Under the pieces are notes generated by a model. The model had not been told where the DNA came from, made no database searches, and worked only from the letters and a program-made list of their open reading frames with translations. A DNA stretch of 64,000 bases from Mesorhizobium sp. YIM 152430 (GTDB lineage Bacteria > Pseudomonadota > Alphaproteobacteria > Rhizobiales > Rhizobiaceae): NCBI RefSeq assembly GCF_029210365.1, contig NZ_JARGES010000020.1:248001-312000 (forward strand), written 5' to 3'. This document shows positions 34,452 through 43,341 of this stretch, one piece after another. Numbering within the stretch: position 1 is the first letter of the stretch; every line of letters begins with the position of its first letter. The translations under genes were made by a program, and so were the position numbers.

Positions 34452-34976
34452 TTATGCGTTGTCGACCTCGGCTGCTGCCTTCTCGTCGGCGGCAGCCTTG
34501 TCCGCAGCCGCCTTCTCGGCGGCGAGCGCCTGAGCGGCCGCGACCTTCTCGGCCTCGATGCGGGCCTTCTCGGCATTGGCGGCTTCGCGTTCGGCGTCGT
34601 TGAGCTTGCGGGCGCGAACGCTCGTGTTCTCGACGATGCGCGCCGACTTGCCGCGACGGTCGCGCAGATAATAGAGCTTGGCGCGGCGCACCTTGCCGCG
34701 GCGGACGATCTCGACGCCTTCGACCATCGGCGAATAGATCGGGAACACGCGCTCGACGCCCTCGCCATACGAGATCTTGCGGACGGTGAAGTTCTCGTTC
34801 AGGCCGGCGCCCGAACGCGCGATGCACACGCCTTCGTAGGCCTGCACGCGGGTACGCGTGCCTTCGGTGACGCGGACGAGGACGCGGACGGTATCGCCCG
34901 GCTGGAATTCGGGAAGCGTGCGCTTGGCTTCGATCTTGGCTGCCTGTTCGGCATCGAGCTGACGGATGATGTCCAT
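34452..34976 (-). CDS. rplS: 50S ribosomal protein L19 with C-terminal extension
   Basis: Large-subunit protein at the interface with 30S. The first 125 residues are standard L19 ([76 protein letters not shown]). About 50 further residues form an Ala/Lys/Glu-rich, probably helical tail that is absent in the E. coli protein but is common in Rhizobiales. It follows rimM-trmD with a 205-bp gap; a TTGTCG...TAATTA promoter-like pair is seen near 35090-35120 on the minus strand, so it may be transcribed separately. An intrinsic terminator follows the gene. Confidence 0.97.
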   Translation of the reverse strand: MDIIRQLDAEQAAKIEAKRTLPEFQPGDTVRVLVRVTEGTRTRVQAYEGVCIARSGAGLNENFTVRKISYGEGVERVFPIYSPMVEGVEIVRRGKVRRAKLYYLRDRRGKSARIVENTSVRARKLNDAEREAANAEKARIEAEKVAAAQALAAEKAAADKAAADEKAAAEVDNA

Positions 34977-35181
34977 CGGATTAAACCTCTTCTTGTTCTT
35001 CGAACAGCCAGAGCGCTCGGCACTCGCCTTCTCAGTCTCGATGGACCGGCAGGCTATGCGAACCGGCGCAAGACCGGGAAGCAGGAGCGGTGGTCAGTAA
35101 TTATTGACGGGTCCGGATCGACAATCCGGGCTCAGCGACGCGCTCATACACGCGTTTCGACCGGTTGTCACGTCTGCGGCT

Positions 35182-35880
35182 TCATTTTTCGCCAGGCAGG
35201 TCCGTCAGGAGATCGGGACGCCGCGCGCGCGTCAGTTCGAGCGCCTTCGCCCGCCGCCACTCGGCGATCTTGCCGTGATTGCCCGAAATCAGGACCTCCG
35301 GGATCGACACGCCCTCGAAGATTGCCGGACGTGTGTAGTGCGGGTGCTCCAGCATTCCGCTCTCGAAACTCTCTTCTTCGCCCGACACTGCATTGCCCAT
35401 CACGCCCGGCAGGATGCGAATCACGGCGTCGAGCAGGACCTGCGCGGCAACCTCCCCGCCCGACAATATGTAGTCGCCGATCGACACCTCCTCGAGGCCG
35501 CGCGCGTCGATCACGCGCTGGTCGACGCCTTCGAACCGGCCGCACAGGATCACGGCGCCGGGCCCGGCGGCCAGTTCGCGCACGCGCGCCTGCGTCAGCG
35601 GCCGCCCGCGCGGGCTCATCAGGAGACGCGGACGCGGGTCGCCCTGCGGTGAGGCGTGGTCGACGGCCTTGGCGATGATGTCGGCCTTCAGCACCATGCC
35701 GGCACCGCCGCCGGCCGGCGTGTCGTCAACCGTGCGGTGGCGGTCGGTGGCGAAATCGCGGATCTGAACCGTGTCGAGCGACCAGGTGCCCTCGGCCAAC
35801 GCCCGGCCGGCAAGGGAGTGGCCGAGCGTGCCGGGAAACATCTCCGGATAGAGCGTCAGGACCGTCGCGCGGAACGTCAC
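35182..35880 (-). CDS. trmD: tRNA (guanine-N1)-methyltransferase
   Basis: Methylates G37 next to the anticodon to prevent frameshifting. The 232-residue product starts with GTG that overlaps the rimM stop (GTGA). SPOUT-knot features include [24 protein letters not shown], the [13 protein letters not shown] loop, [42 protein letters not shown] and the SAM-binding [22 protein letters not shown]. It is translationally coupled with rimM. Confidence 0.97.
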   Translation of the reverse strand: MTFRATVLTLYPEMFPGTLGHSLAGRALAEGTWSLDTVQIRDFATDRHRTVDDTPAGGGAGMVLKADIIAKAVDHASPQGDPRPRLLMSPRGRPLTQARVRELAAGPGAVILCGRFEGVDQRVIDARGLEEVSIGDYILSGGEVAAQVLLDAVIRILPGVMGNAVSGEEESFESGMLEHPHYTRPAIFEGVSIPEVLISGNHGKIAEWRRAKALELTRARRPDLLTDLPGEK

Positions 35881-36407
35881 GGGCGTTCCTCTTCCTCGTC
35901 GGGCAGCAGCCCGGCTGCGGCCGGATCGACGACGATGCGGCGATCGGCGAGCAGGACCTGCGGCACGGCGGCGCGGGTGAAGGGCACCATCGCCGTCCCG
36001 CCCGTCGCCAGCGTCAGTTCGATGATGTCGCCGGCGCCGAAATCGTGCATCGCTCTGACCGAGCCGATCTTCGAACCCGCCGCATCGATCGCATCGAGCC
36101 CAATCAGGTCGGTCTGATAGAATTCGTCCTCGTCCAGATCGTCCGGCAGGGCGCTGCGGGCGACATAGAGTTCCGTCCCGTTCGCAGCTTCCGCCGCTTC
36201 GCGCGTCGTGATCTCCCTGATGCGTGCGACGACGACGGTCTTCGACGGGCGCAGATGGGCGATCGTATACACCTTGCCTTTGGCATCGGTGAGCGGCCCG
36301 TAATCGCCGAGCGCCATCGGATCGCCGGTGAAGGTCTTCACCCGCACCTCGCCGCGCACGCCATGCGGCGCGCCGATCACCGCCATCAGAACCCGCTCAT
36401 CATTCAT
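35877..36407 (-). CDS. rimM: Ribosome maturation factor RimM
   Basis: 16S rRNA processing factor that binds S19 and helps mature the 30S head. The 176-residue product has the N-terminal RimM fold ([59 protein letters not shown]) and the C-terminal PRC-barrel-like domain ([11 protein letters not shown]... [18 protein letters not shown]). It overlaps trmD by 4 bp and diverges from xerC over 75 bp. Confidence 0.96.
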   Translation of the reverse strand: MNDERVLMAVIGAPHGVRGEVRVKTFTGDPMALGDYGPLTDAKGKVYTIAHLRPSKTVVVARIREITTREAAEAANGTELYVARSALPDDLDEDEFYQTDLIGLDAIDAAGSKIGSVRAMHDFGAGDIIELTLATGGTAMVPFTRAAVPQVLLADRRIVVDPAAAGLLPDEEEERP

Positions 36408-36482
36408 CGAATATCTTCCTGTTTCGCCCGCTTCAAACGCCGCCCTTCACCGCCTGTCAACCTTGGACGGCGAAGATGCGCC

Positions 36483-37433
36483 ATGTCCGAATTCCTCGTC
36501 ACCGCAAAGCCCGACCTTCAGGACGCCCGTGCGGCCTGGCTGAAATCGCTTGGCCACGAGCGCCGGCTGGCCGCTTTGACGGTCGCGGCCTATGAGCGCG
36601 ACACGCGCCAGTTCTTCCAGTTCCTGACCGGCCATCTCGGCGCCCCGCCGGCGATCGCCGACATCGCCGACCTGCGCCCGGCGGACCTGCGCGCCTTTCT
36701 TGCCGCCCGGCGCAACGAGGGCGCGGGCCCACGCACGCTGGGGCGCGGCCTTGCCGGCATCCGCTCGCTACTGAAGTTTCTGGAGCGGCGCGGCCTGGTC
36801 AACTCCGCCGGCGCCTCGGCGCTGCGCTCGCCCAGACAGCCGAAATCCCTGCCCAAGCCCCTGACGGCATCGGATGCCCGCCGCGTCGTCTCGACTGGCG
36901 ACCAGCTCGCCGAGGAACCCTGGATCGCGGCGCGCAACGCCGCCGTGCTGACGCTGCTCTACGCCTGCGGCCTGCGCATTTCCGAAGCGCTCGGTCTCAC
37001 CGGCGACGCTCTGGCAGCCGAGGGCGACACCATCCTGCGCGTCACCGGCAAGGGCGGCAAGACGCGGCTCGTCCCGGTCCTGCCCGCGGCGCTCGCCGCC
37101 ATCGCCGACTATCGCCGCCTCTGCCCGTGGCATCTGGAAGCCGGAAAACCGCTGTTCTGCGGCGCGAAGGGCGGCCCGCTCGCGCCCGCCATCATCCAGC
37201 GTGAAATGAAGAAGATGCGCTCCGCATTGAACCTGCCGGACACCGCCACGCCGCACGCCCTGCGCCATTCCTTCGCGACGCACCTTCTGGCACGCGGCGG
37301 CGACCTGCGCGCGATCCAGGAACTGCTGGGCCATGCGAGCCTCTCGACGACGCAGATCTATACCGGCGTCGATTCCGCGCGCCTCCTTGAAATCTACGAC
37401 AGGGCCCATCCGCGCGGCCGCTCCGCCGCTTAA
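36483..37433 (+). CDS. xerC: Tyrosine recombinase XerC
   Basis: Site-specific recombinase that resolves chromosome dimers at dif with XerD and FtsK. The start at 36483 gives 316 residues. The N-terminal SAM-like core-binding domain (about residues 15-110, LTVAAYERDTRQFFQFL) precedes the catalytic domain with the conserved Arg in YACGLRISEALGL, Lys in RVTGKGGKTRLVPV, HALRHSFATHLL (His-x-x-Arg) and GHASLSTTQIYTGVD with the nucleophile Tyr. Length and motifs fit XerC; XerD is close but typically differs in the same regions. It diverges from rimM. Confidence 0.93.
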   Translation: MSEFLVTAKPDLQDARAAWLKSLGHERRLAALTVAAYERDTRQFFQFLTGHLGAPPAIADIADLRPADLRAFLAARRNEGAGPRTLGRGLAGIRSLLKFLERRGLVNSAGASALRSPRQPKSLPKPLTASDARRVVSTGDQLAEEPWIAARNAAVLTLLYACGLRISEALGLTGDALAAEGDTILRVTGKGGKTRLVPVLPAALAAIADYRRLCPWHLEAGKPLFCGAKGGPLAPAIIQREMKKMRSALNLPDTATPHALRHSFATHLLARGGDLRAIQELLGHASLSTTQIYTGVDSARLLEIYDRAHPRGRSAA

Positions 37434-37467
37434 CGATTTCGCCTCAAATCCCCGCTAGGCTTCGGCC

Positions 37468-38538
37468 ATGTTGATGCGCCTCGATCCCGACCGCCTTGCC
37501 GATACCGCGCTGCGCCTCCTCGCCGCGCTGACGACGCTCGCCTTCGCCAGTTTCACGCTCATCCTTTTCGCCGGCATCTGGGCCGCGCAGGCCGAGGCCG
37601 TGTGCACCGGCGACGATCTTCTCGCGATCATGGAGCGCGACGATCCGGCCGCCTATGCGCGCCTGCTCGACGCTTCGGCCGAAACGCCGAATGGCGAGGC
37701 CATGCTGTGGCGAATCGAGACGCCGGAAGGCGCGGTCTCGCATCTCTACGGCACAATGCACGTCACCGATCCGCGCATCGCGGAACTGGATACCGAAGCC
37801 GGCGCCGCCTTCGATGCCTCCGGAACGCTGGTGATCGAGACGACCGACATCCTCGATCCCGCCGCGATGATGGCGACGATGGCGACGCACCCGGATCTGA
37901 TGATGTTCACCGACGCGACGACCTTGTCCTCGCTTCTCGGCCGGCAGGATCGCGTGAAGGTCGAAGCCGCGATGACCGAACGCGGGATGTCCCTCGCCTC
38001 CCTCGACAAGATGAAGCCGTGGATGATCGCGGCGATGGTGACGCTGCCGACCTGCGAACTCGCGCGCAAATCCGCCGGCGCCGAAATCCTCGACGTCGCG
38101 CTGGCAACCCGCGCCGAGACGGCGGGCATGAAGATCGAGGGACTGGAGACGACGGCCGAGCAACTCGGCGCCATGGCTGCTCTGCCGCTCGACTTCCACA
38201 TCCGCGCGCTCGTCGAGACGCTGGCGATGGGCGAGACGATCGACGACGTCATCGAGACGATGATCGTCATCCACAGGCGCGGCGCACCGGGCCTCTACTG
38301 GCCCTTCTTCGAGGCGGCGCTTCCCGGCGACGGATCGGATGGCGTCGCCATTGCAGGTTTCGAGCAGTCGGTCATCGTCGATCGCAACCGGACGATGGCC
38401 GAGCGCATGAAGCCGCTGCTGGATGCCGGCGGCGCCTTCGTGGCGATCGGCGCGCTGCACTTGCCGGGCGAAGAAGGGGTCGTCGCGCTTCTCGAACGTT
38501 CCGGCTATTCCGCAACGCCGATCCCGGTACGCAAATGA
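37468..38538 (+). CDS. TraB/GumN (Tiki-like) family protein
   Basis: A 356-residue protein with one N-terminal hydrophobic segment (about residues 17-44, signal or anchor) and a TraB/GumN domain: AMLWRIETPEGAVSHLYGTMHVTDPR carries the first GTxH motif and FVAIGALHLPGEEGVVALLERSGY the second (GxxHLPGExG) near the C-terminus. These motifs define a fold proposed to be metalloprotease-like (related to Tiki). Two cysteines near the N-terminus and in LPTCELARK might pair. Function in bacteria is not established. It begins 35 bp after xerC and could be co-transcribed. Confidence 0.88.
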   Translation: MLMRLDPDRLADTALRLLAALTTLAFASFTLILFAGIWAAQAEAVCTGDDLLAIMERDDPAAYARLLDASAETPNGEAMLWRIETPEGAVSHLYGTMHVTDPRIAELDTEAGAAFDASGTLVIETTDILDPAAMMATMATHPDLMMFTDATTLSSLLGRQDRVKVEAAMTERGMSLASLDKMKPWMIAAMVTLPTCELARKSAGAEILDVALATRAETAGMKIEGLETTAEQLGAMAALPLDFHIRALVETLAMGETIDDVIETMIVIHRRGAPGLYWPFFEAALPGDGSDGVAIAGFEQSVIVDRNRTMAERMKPLLDAGGAFVAIGALHLPGEEGVVALLERSGYSATPIPVRK

Positions 38539-38604
38539 CCCTCGGGAACTGCACGGCTTCGTGAACGTTGAGGTTCCGATAAGTCATCTTGAGGAGCCTG
38601 AACC

Positions 38605-39024
38605 ATGGCCGACCCCCTGCACAATCGCGATCCGATCGCGCGTGACCCGCGCAACCCCGCCGATCCCGCGGACCCCCGTCATGCTGCCAACGATCCCCGC
38701 ATCGTCGATCCGGCGACCGGCGCGGCGCGTCCGTCCGACACCGTCGTCGTCGACAATACGGGCCGTTCGGGTGGCTCCAACGTCCTCGTCATCGGCGTCG
38801 TCGCCGCTGCGATCGTCGTTGCGCTTCTGGTGTTCATGAACTGGTCGCCGGGTACCGACACCGCGACCGATCCGGGCGGCGCCGTCATCGAGGAGCCTGC
38901 GGCCACCGCGCCAGCCGGCGATGCGACAGCACCGGCCGCCGAGGCACCGGCTGCTGACACCGCCCCGGCTCCCGCCGACGAGGCGCCTGCCGATACGGCT
39001 CCGGCCACCGAACCGGCCGAATAA
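38605..39024 (+). CDS. Single-pass membrane protein with Pro/Ala-rich tail, unknown function
   Basis: The 139-residue product follows a GAGGAG site. The N-terminal 55 residues are polar and rich in Asp, Pro and Arg (repeats of RDPRNPAD/DPR type), a membrane helix spans about residues 59-79, and the last 55 residues are almost only Ala, Pro, Asp, Glu and Thr with repeated APA(A/D)(E/D) units. No domain is recognisable. The low-complexity tail would lie in the periplasm. A strong intrinsic terminator follows 30 bp later. Confidence 0.75.
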   Translation: MADPLHNRDPIARDPRNPADPADPRHAANDPRIVDPATGAARPSDTVVVDNTGRSGGSNVLVIGVVAAAIVVALLVFMNWSPGTDTATDPGGAVIEEPAATAPAGDATAPAAEAPAADTAPAPADEAPADTAPATEPAE

Positions 39025-39054
39025 CCCGCCGGGCAACCCTTATGACACCCGATT

Positions 39055-39081
39055 AAGCCCCGCCTCCGAGCGGGGCTTTTT
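39055..39081 (+). terminator. Rho-independent terminator after the Pro/Ala-rich protein gene
   Basis: Arms AAGCCCCGC (39055-39063) and GCGGGGCTT (39070-39078) with a 6-base loop run into TTTTT. Placed between convergent genes, it also could serve the MoxR gene on the other strand less efficiently. Confidence 0.93.
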
Positions 39082-39088
39082 CGTGCGA

Positions 39089-39928
<840 letters not shown>

Positions 39929-39997
39929 CCGCAAACTCCGTTTTCCAAACAGGGGCGGACAGTAGGGAGGGGCTTTCGCCCGCGCAAGAACCCGTCA

Positions 39998-40032
39998 CGA
40001 AAAAACCCCGCAGCACGGAGCGCTGCGGGGTT
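39998..40032 (-). terminator. Rho-independent terminator of the small secreted protein gene
   Basis: On the minus strand AACCCCGCAGC / GCTGCGGGGTT (11 bp, 7-base loop) is followed by TTTTTT. It lies 22 bp after the stop of the 91-residue secreted protein gene. Confidence 0.94.
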
Positions 40033-40054
40033 GGAGTTGGGGAGGATATGAATG

Positions 40055-40330
40055 TCAGCGGCCGGAATTGTTGGCCTGCCAGGCGTTGTAGACGTTCTCG
40101 GTCGAAGCCGCCGGAGCGAAGGACGCCGTCGACATGTCGTCGATCGAGGCGGTCGTCATGGTCTCGAAATTGCCGGACGGGGCGACGGCGATGGTGGAAC
40201 CCGAAAGCGCGTCGTTGAGCTGTCCAAGGACGGCGGCGTCGTAATTGCCGTATTCGTAGGGAGCCTGCTGGGCGAAAGCTGCGCCCGAAACGCCGAGGAC
40301 GAGAGCGGAAGCGAGAAGAATGCGGTTCAT
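40055..40330 (-). CDS. Small secreted protein of unknown function
   Basis: The 91-residue precursor has a clear signal peptide (MNRILLASALVLGVSGAAFA, cleaved after residue 20 before QQAPYEYGNYDAAV). The mature 71 residues are rich in Ala, Ser, Thr and Asn, lack cysteine and have no recognised domain. A strong ribosome-binding region and its own terminator show that it is a real, stand-alone gene. Similar small exported proteins are common in Rhizobiales genomes without assigned function. Confidence 0.8.
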   Translation of the reverse strand: MNRILLASALVLGVSGAAFAQQAPYEYGNYDAAVLGQLNDALSGSTIAVAPSGNFETMTTASIDDMSTASFAPAASTENVYNAWQANNSGR

Positions 40331-40721
40331 GGTGGTACTCCTTGGTTTGGTCCGGCACCCTTCGAGAGGAAGCGCGGTTGGGACCGTGTGAATATTCGAG
40401 GCGGCGGTTGATGCCGTCCGATAACTGTCATTTGGGAAATCGGCTAAGGGGTCGCAATGTGTTCAACATTGAACAATCCGTCACCGTATTGATCGCAGCT
40501 TCGTGACCGTTTCTCTGGAACCTTTCGTCTGTCGAACCGGCCGGTTGGCCATGGACCGGAATATGAGCGTGTTCGAATTCACTGGCAAAACAACCACGCG
40601 CCAGAACGGCGCGCCGGCATGTCGCCGCGCCGTGACGCGGCTTGCGCACCCCGTCACGAAATCCGGCATCCCGGCGTGAACGCCGCTGGCGAAACGCCGG
40701 GGCTGCGCCTATATTGAGCAT
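40331..40721. other. Gene-free gap upstream of 6S RNA and the secreted protein gene
   Basis: No convincing protein gene is seen in these 391 bp. It should contain the promoter of the secreted protein gene (minus strand) and that of 6S RNA (plus strand, near 40686-40715). A palindromic site TGTTCA-ACAT-TGAACA lies at 40460-40475, 130 bp upstream of the secreted protein start, possibly an operator. Confidence 0.5.
40686..40715 (+). promoter_or_regulatory. Candidate promoter of 6S RNA
   Basis: CTGGCG (40686-40691) and TATATT (40710-40715) with an 18-bp spacer form a sigma-70-type promoter ending about 7 bp before the predicted 6S RNA 5' end. Confidence 0.5.
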
Positions 40722-40882
40722 TGCGTTCTGCGCTTCTCGACAGGAGTAACTTAATTCTCGGGGCCTTACTGATCTCAAGGGAGCTGTCCCTGGCCGGACC
40801 CGTGGGTCCGGACACACGGCGCCCACCTACGTTGTAGGCACCCGGGATCAACCTCTCCATCGGTCGTCGTGGTTCGCTTTCT
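40722..40882 (+). ncRNA. ssrS: 6S RNA
   Basis: 6S RNA mimics an open promoter and sequesters sigma-70 RNA polymerase in stationary phase. The stretch contains landmark blocks of alphaproteobacterial 6S RNA: TTCTCGACAGG, TCTCGGGGCCTTA, the hairpin TGGCCGGAC..GTCCGGAC and CCCACCTACGTTGTAGGC followed by CCCGGGATCAA. It lies directly upstream of the 5-formyltetrahydrofolate cyclo-ligase gene, the classical ssrS-ygfA order. Ends are estimates: the 5' end from the TATATT promoter and the 3' end from partial pairing of the closing stem. Confidence 0.9.
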
Positions 40883-40980
40883 CCTCCTTCCATTCGCCCG
40901 CGCGCGACACCGCCATGTCGCCTTCTCCCCTTCCGTTTCCCGCTTCGATCTGTAATCGGGGATGGACAGGAGGGCGGAAC

Positions 40981-41562
40981 ATGAACCCACGCGAACTGAA
41001 GAAGGCCCTGCGCGAGGAAGCGCTTGCGCGGCGCGACGGGCTCGATCCGCAATGGCGCATCGAGGTCTCGCTGCGCATGGCCGAAGCCGCTGACCTTCTC
41101 GGCGTCGAGCCCGGCATGGTCGTCTCCGGATTCTGGCCGATGCGCTCGGAAGTGGACGTGCGGCCGCTGATGTTCGCGCTGCGCGAGCGCGGCGCGCGGC
41201 TTTGTCTCCCCGCCATCCTCGACAGGAAGACCATCGTCTTTCGCGAGCTCGTCCGCGATGCCCAGATGATCGGCATGGGCTTCGGCACCTTTGGACCCGG
41301 CCCCGATGCCGCCGAACTCGATCCCGACCTGATGCTGATCCCGCTCGCCGCCTTCGACGATCGCGGCCACCGGATCGGCTATGGCGCGGGCTATTACGAC
41401 CGCGCGATCGATGCGATGACGACGCGCGGACATGCCCCGCGCCTCGTCGCCATCGCCTTCGACTGCCAGGAGGTCGAGCGCGTGCCCGACCAGGACCATG
41501 ACGTCCAGCTTCCCGAAATCCTGACGGAAAGCGGGTTGCGCCCCTTTCCGAACGGGCTATAG
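40981..41562 (+). CDS. 5-formyltetrahydrofolate cyclo-ligase
   Basis: Converts 5-formyl-THF to 5,10-methenyl-THF with ATP, in folate recycling. The 193-residue product starts after an AGGAGG site. Family features: ELKKALREEALARRDGL at the N-terminus, VVSGFWPMRSEVDVRPLM, RLCLPAI and the nucleotide/folate loop HRIGYGAGYYDRAID. It follows the 6S RNA by about 100 bp and ends 7 bp before the phosphoesterase gene, so the three are probably transcribed together, with 6S RNA processed from or separate to the mRNA. Confidence 0.95.
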   Translation: MNPRELKKALREEALARRDGLDPQWRIEVSLRMAEAADLLGVEPGMVVSGFWPMRSEVDVRPLMFALRERGARLCLPAILDRKTIVFRELVRDAQMIGMGFGTFGPGPDAAELDPDLMLIPLAAFDDRGHRIGYGAGYYDRAIDAMTTRGHAPRLVAIAFDCQEVERVPDQDHDVQLPEILTESGLRPFPNGL

Positions 41563-41569
41563 GGAGGCG

Positions 41570-42394
41570 ATGCGACTTCTCTTTCTGGGCGACATGGTTG
41601 GGCGGACGGGCCGGACTGCGGTCTTCGACCGGCTGCCGGGTCTCGTCTCCGATTTCAAACTCGACTTCGTCATCGTCAATGGCGAGAACGCCGCCGGCGG
41701 CTTCGGCATCACCGAGGAGATCTTCCGCCTGACGCTCGACGCCGGCGCCGATGTCGTCACCACCGGCAATCATGTCTGGGACCAGCGCGAGGCGCTGCAA
41801 TTCGCCCCCCACGAGGAGCGTTTCCTGCGGCCCGCGAACTTCCCGAAAGGCACGCCGGGACGCGGCACCGGCCTTTACCTGGCGAAGAACGGCGCCCGCG
41901 TGCTCGTCTCCAACATCATGGGCCGGGTCTTCATGCATCCCGAGCTCGACGACCCGTTCAAATGCGCCGAGGAGGAACTGGCCGCCTGCCCGCTCGGCGA
42001 ACAGGCCGATGCGGTGGTGATCGACTTCCATGCCGAGGCGACGTCGGAAAAGATGTGCTTCGGCCATTTTGTCGACGGCCGCGCGAGCCTCGTCGTCGGC
42101 ACCCACACCCATCATCCGACCGCCGACCACCAGATTCTCAATGGCGGCACCGCCTATCTGACCGATGCCGGCATGTGCGGCGATTACGATTCCTCGCTCG
42201 GCATGGACAAGGAGGAACCGCTGAACCGGTTCCTCTCGAAGGTCGCGAAAGGTCGCTTCGAGGCCGCGTCCGGTCCTGCCACGATCTGCGGCGTGAGCGT
42301 AGAGATATCCGACCGCACCGGCCTTGCCGAGAAGATCGCGCCGTTGCGGCTCGGGCCGCGGCTCGAAGAAACCATCCCGGCCTTCTGGAACTAA
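41570..42394 (+). CDS. YmdB-family metallophosphoesterase
   Basis: A 274-residue calcineurin-like phosphoesterase of the TIGR00282/YmdB type. Metal-binding positions are visible: Asp in MRLLFLGDMVG, Asn/Glu in VIVNGENAAGGFGI, GNHVWDQ, and the His in VVIDFHAEATSEK and VVGTHTHHPTADHQIL. YmdB of Bacillus hydrolyses cyclic nucleotides and affects biofilm formation; the role in Proteobacteria is open. It starts 7 bp after the folate cyclo-ligase gene, which suggests an operon. Confidence 0.93.
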   Translation: MRLLFLGDMVGRTGRTAVFDRLPGLVSDFKLDFVIVNGENAAGGFGITEEIFRLTLDAGADVVTTGNHVWDQREALQFAPHEERFLRPANFPKGTPGRGTGLYLAKNGARVLVSNIMGRVFMHPELDDPFKCAEEELAACPLGEQADAVVIDFHAEATSEKMCFGHFVDGRASLVVGTHTHHPTADHQILNGGTAYLTDAGMCGDYDSSLGMDKEEPLNRFLSKVAKGRFEAASGPATICGVSVEISDRTGLAEKIAPLRLGPRLEETIPAFWN

Positions 42395-42506
42395 TCGTCT
42401 GTTTCGCCATTGTTGCGAACCGTTTGTTGACGACCCCTTGGCCGGCACCTAACGATTCGCGACAGAGGGCACCCGCACCCGATCCTTTGCGGCTGGAATC
42501 ACGACA

Positions 42507-43286
42507 ATGGAATGGCTCGCCGGCTACTTTGACTGGCTGAACGACCCCACCGCCTGGGTTGCGCTTGCAACGCTGGTTGCGCTGGAGGTCGTCCTCGGCA
42601 TCGACAACCTCATCTTCATCTCCATCCTGTCCAACAAGCTGCCCGAACATCAGCGCGAGCGCGCCCGGCGCCTCGGCATCGGCGGCGCGCTCGTCATGCG
42701 CCTGATCCTGCTCGGCACGGTCGCCTTCATCGTGCAGTTGACCGAGCCGGTCTTCACGCTGTTCGGAGAGCCCTTCTCCTGGAAGGACATTATCCTTCTG
42801 GCCGGCGGCCTGTTCCTGGTCTGGAAGGCGACCAAGGAAATCCATCACACGGTCGATCCGGTGGACCAGAAGGAAGACATGGTCAGCCGCGCCGTCAACG
42901 TGACCATGGGCGCCGCCATCTTCCAGATCCTGCTGCTCGATCTCGTCTTCTCGGTCGATTCGATCATCACCGCCGTCGGCATGACCGAGCACATCGCGAT
43001 CATGTACATCGCGGTCATCGTCACGGTGGCGGTGATGCTGGTCGCCGCGACGCCGCTTGCAAACTTCATCGCCAAGAACCCGACCATCGTCATGCTGGCG
43101 CTGGCCTTCCTCCTGATGATCGGCATGACGCTGATCGCCGAAGGCATGGGCTTCCATGTGCCCAAGGGCTACATCTACGCCGCGATGGGCTTCTCGGCGC
43201 TGGTCGAGGGGCTGAACATGCTGGCGCGACGCAAGAAGACGAAGGCTGCGGCTGCCGTCACTGACGCCGTCACGCCCGCCCACTGA
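42507..43286 (+). CDS. TerC family integral membrane protein
   Basis: The 259-residue protein has about seven membrane helices and the TerC signatures [32 protein letters not shown] with an acidic helix residue (Asp in GIDNL), and [17 protein letters not shown] (Asp in SVDSI), which are thought to bind metal ions. TerC relatives export manganese or load metal onto exported proteins. No yybP-ykoY manganese riboswitch is recognisable in the 112-bp upstream gap. A long hairpin separates it from the convergent UlaG-like gene. Confidence 0.93.
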   Translation: MEWLAGYFDWLNDPTAWVALATLVALEVVLGIDNLIFISILSNKLPEHQRERARRLGIGGALVMRLILLGTVAFIVQLTEPVFTLFGEPFSWKDIILLAGGLFLVWKATKEIHHTVDPVDQKEDMVSRAVNVTMGAAIFQILLLDLVFSVDSIITAVGMTEHIAIMYIAVIVTVAVMLVAATPLANFIAKNPTIVMLALAFLLMIGMTLIAEGMGFHVPKGYIYAAMGFSALVEGLNMLARRKKTKAAAAVTDAVTPAH

Positions 43287-43291
43287 CCAGG

Positions 43292-43341
43292 GGCGGCCGA
43301 CCGTGCTCAGACGCCTTCGAGGATGAGCACGGTCGGCCGCC
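43292..43341. terminator. 18-bp perfect hairpin between convergent terC-like and UlaG-like genes
   Basis: Arms of 18 bp (43292-43309, starting GGCGGCCGACC, and 43324-43341) pair without mismatch around a 14-base loop. The right arm lies inside the last codons of the UlaG-like gene and the left arm contains its stop codon. There is no T-tract on either strand. It most likely blocks read-through or protects the 3' ends of both mRNAs. Confidence 0.65.

Noticed and set aside
35104-35652. 182-residue plus-strand frame opposite trmD
   Set aside because: trmD is certain; the frame lacks a domain and a start signal.
42395-42506. Manganese (yybP-ykoY) riboswitch before the TerC-like gene
   Set aside because: I could not find the conserved loops of this riboswitch in the gap.
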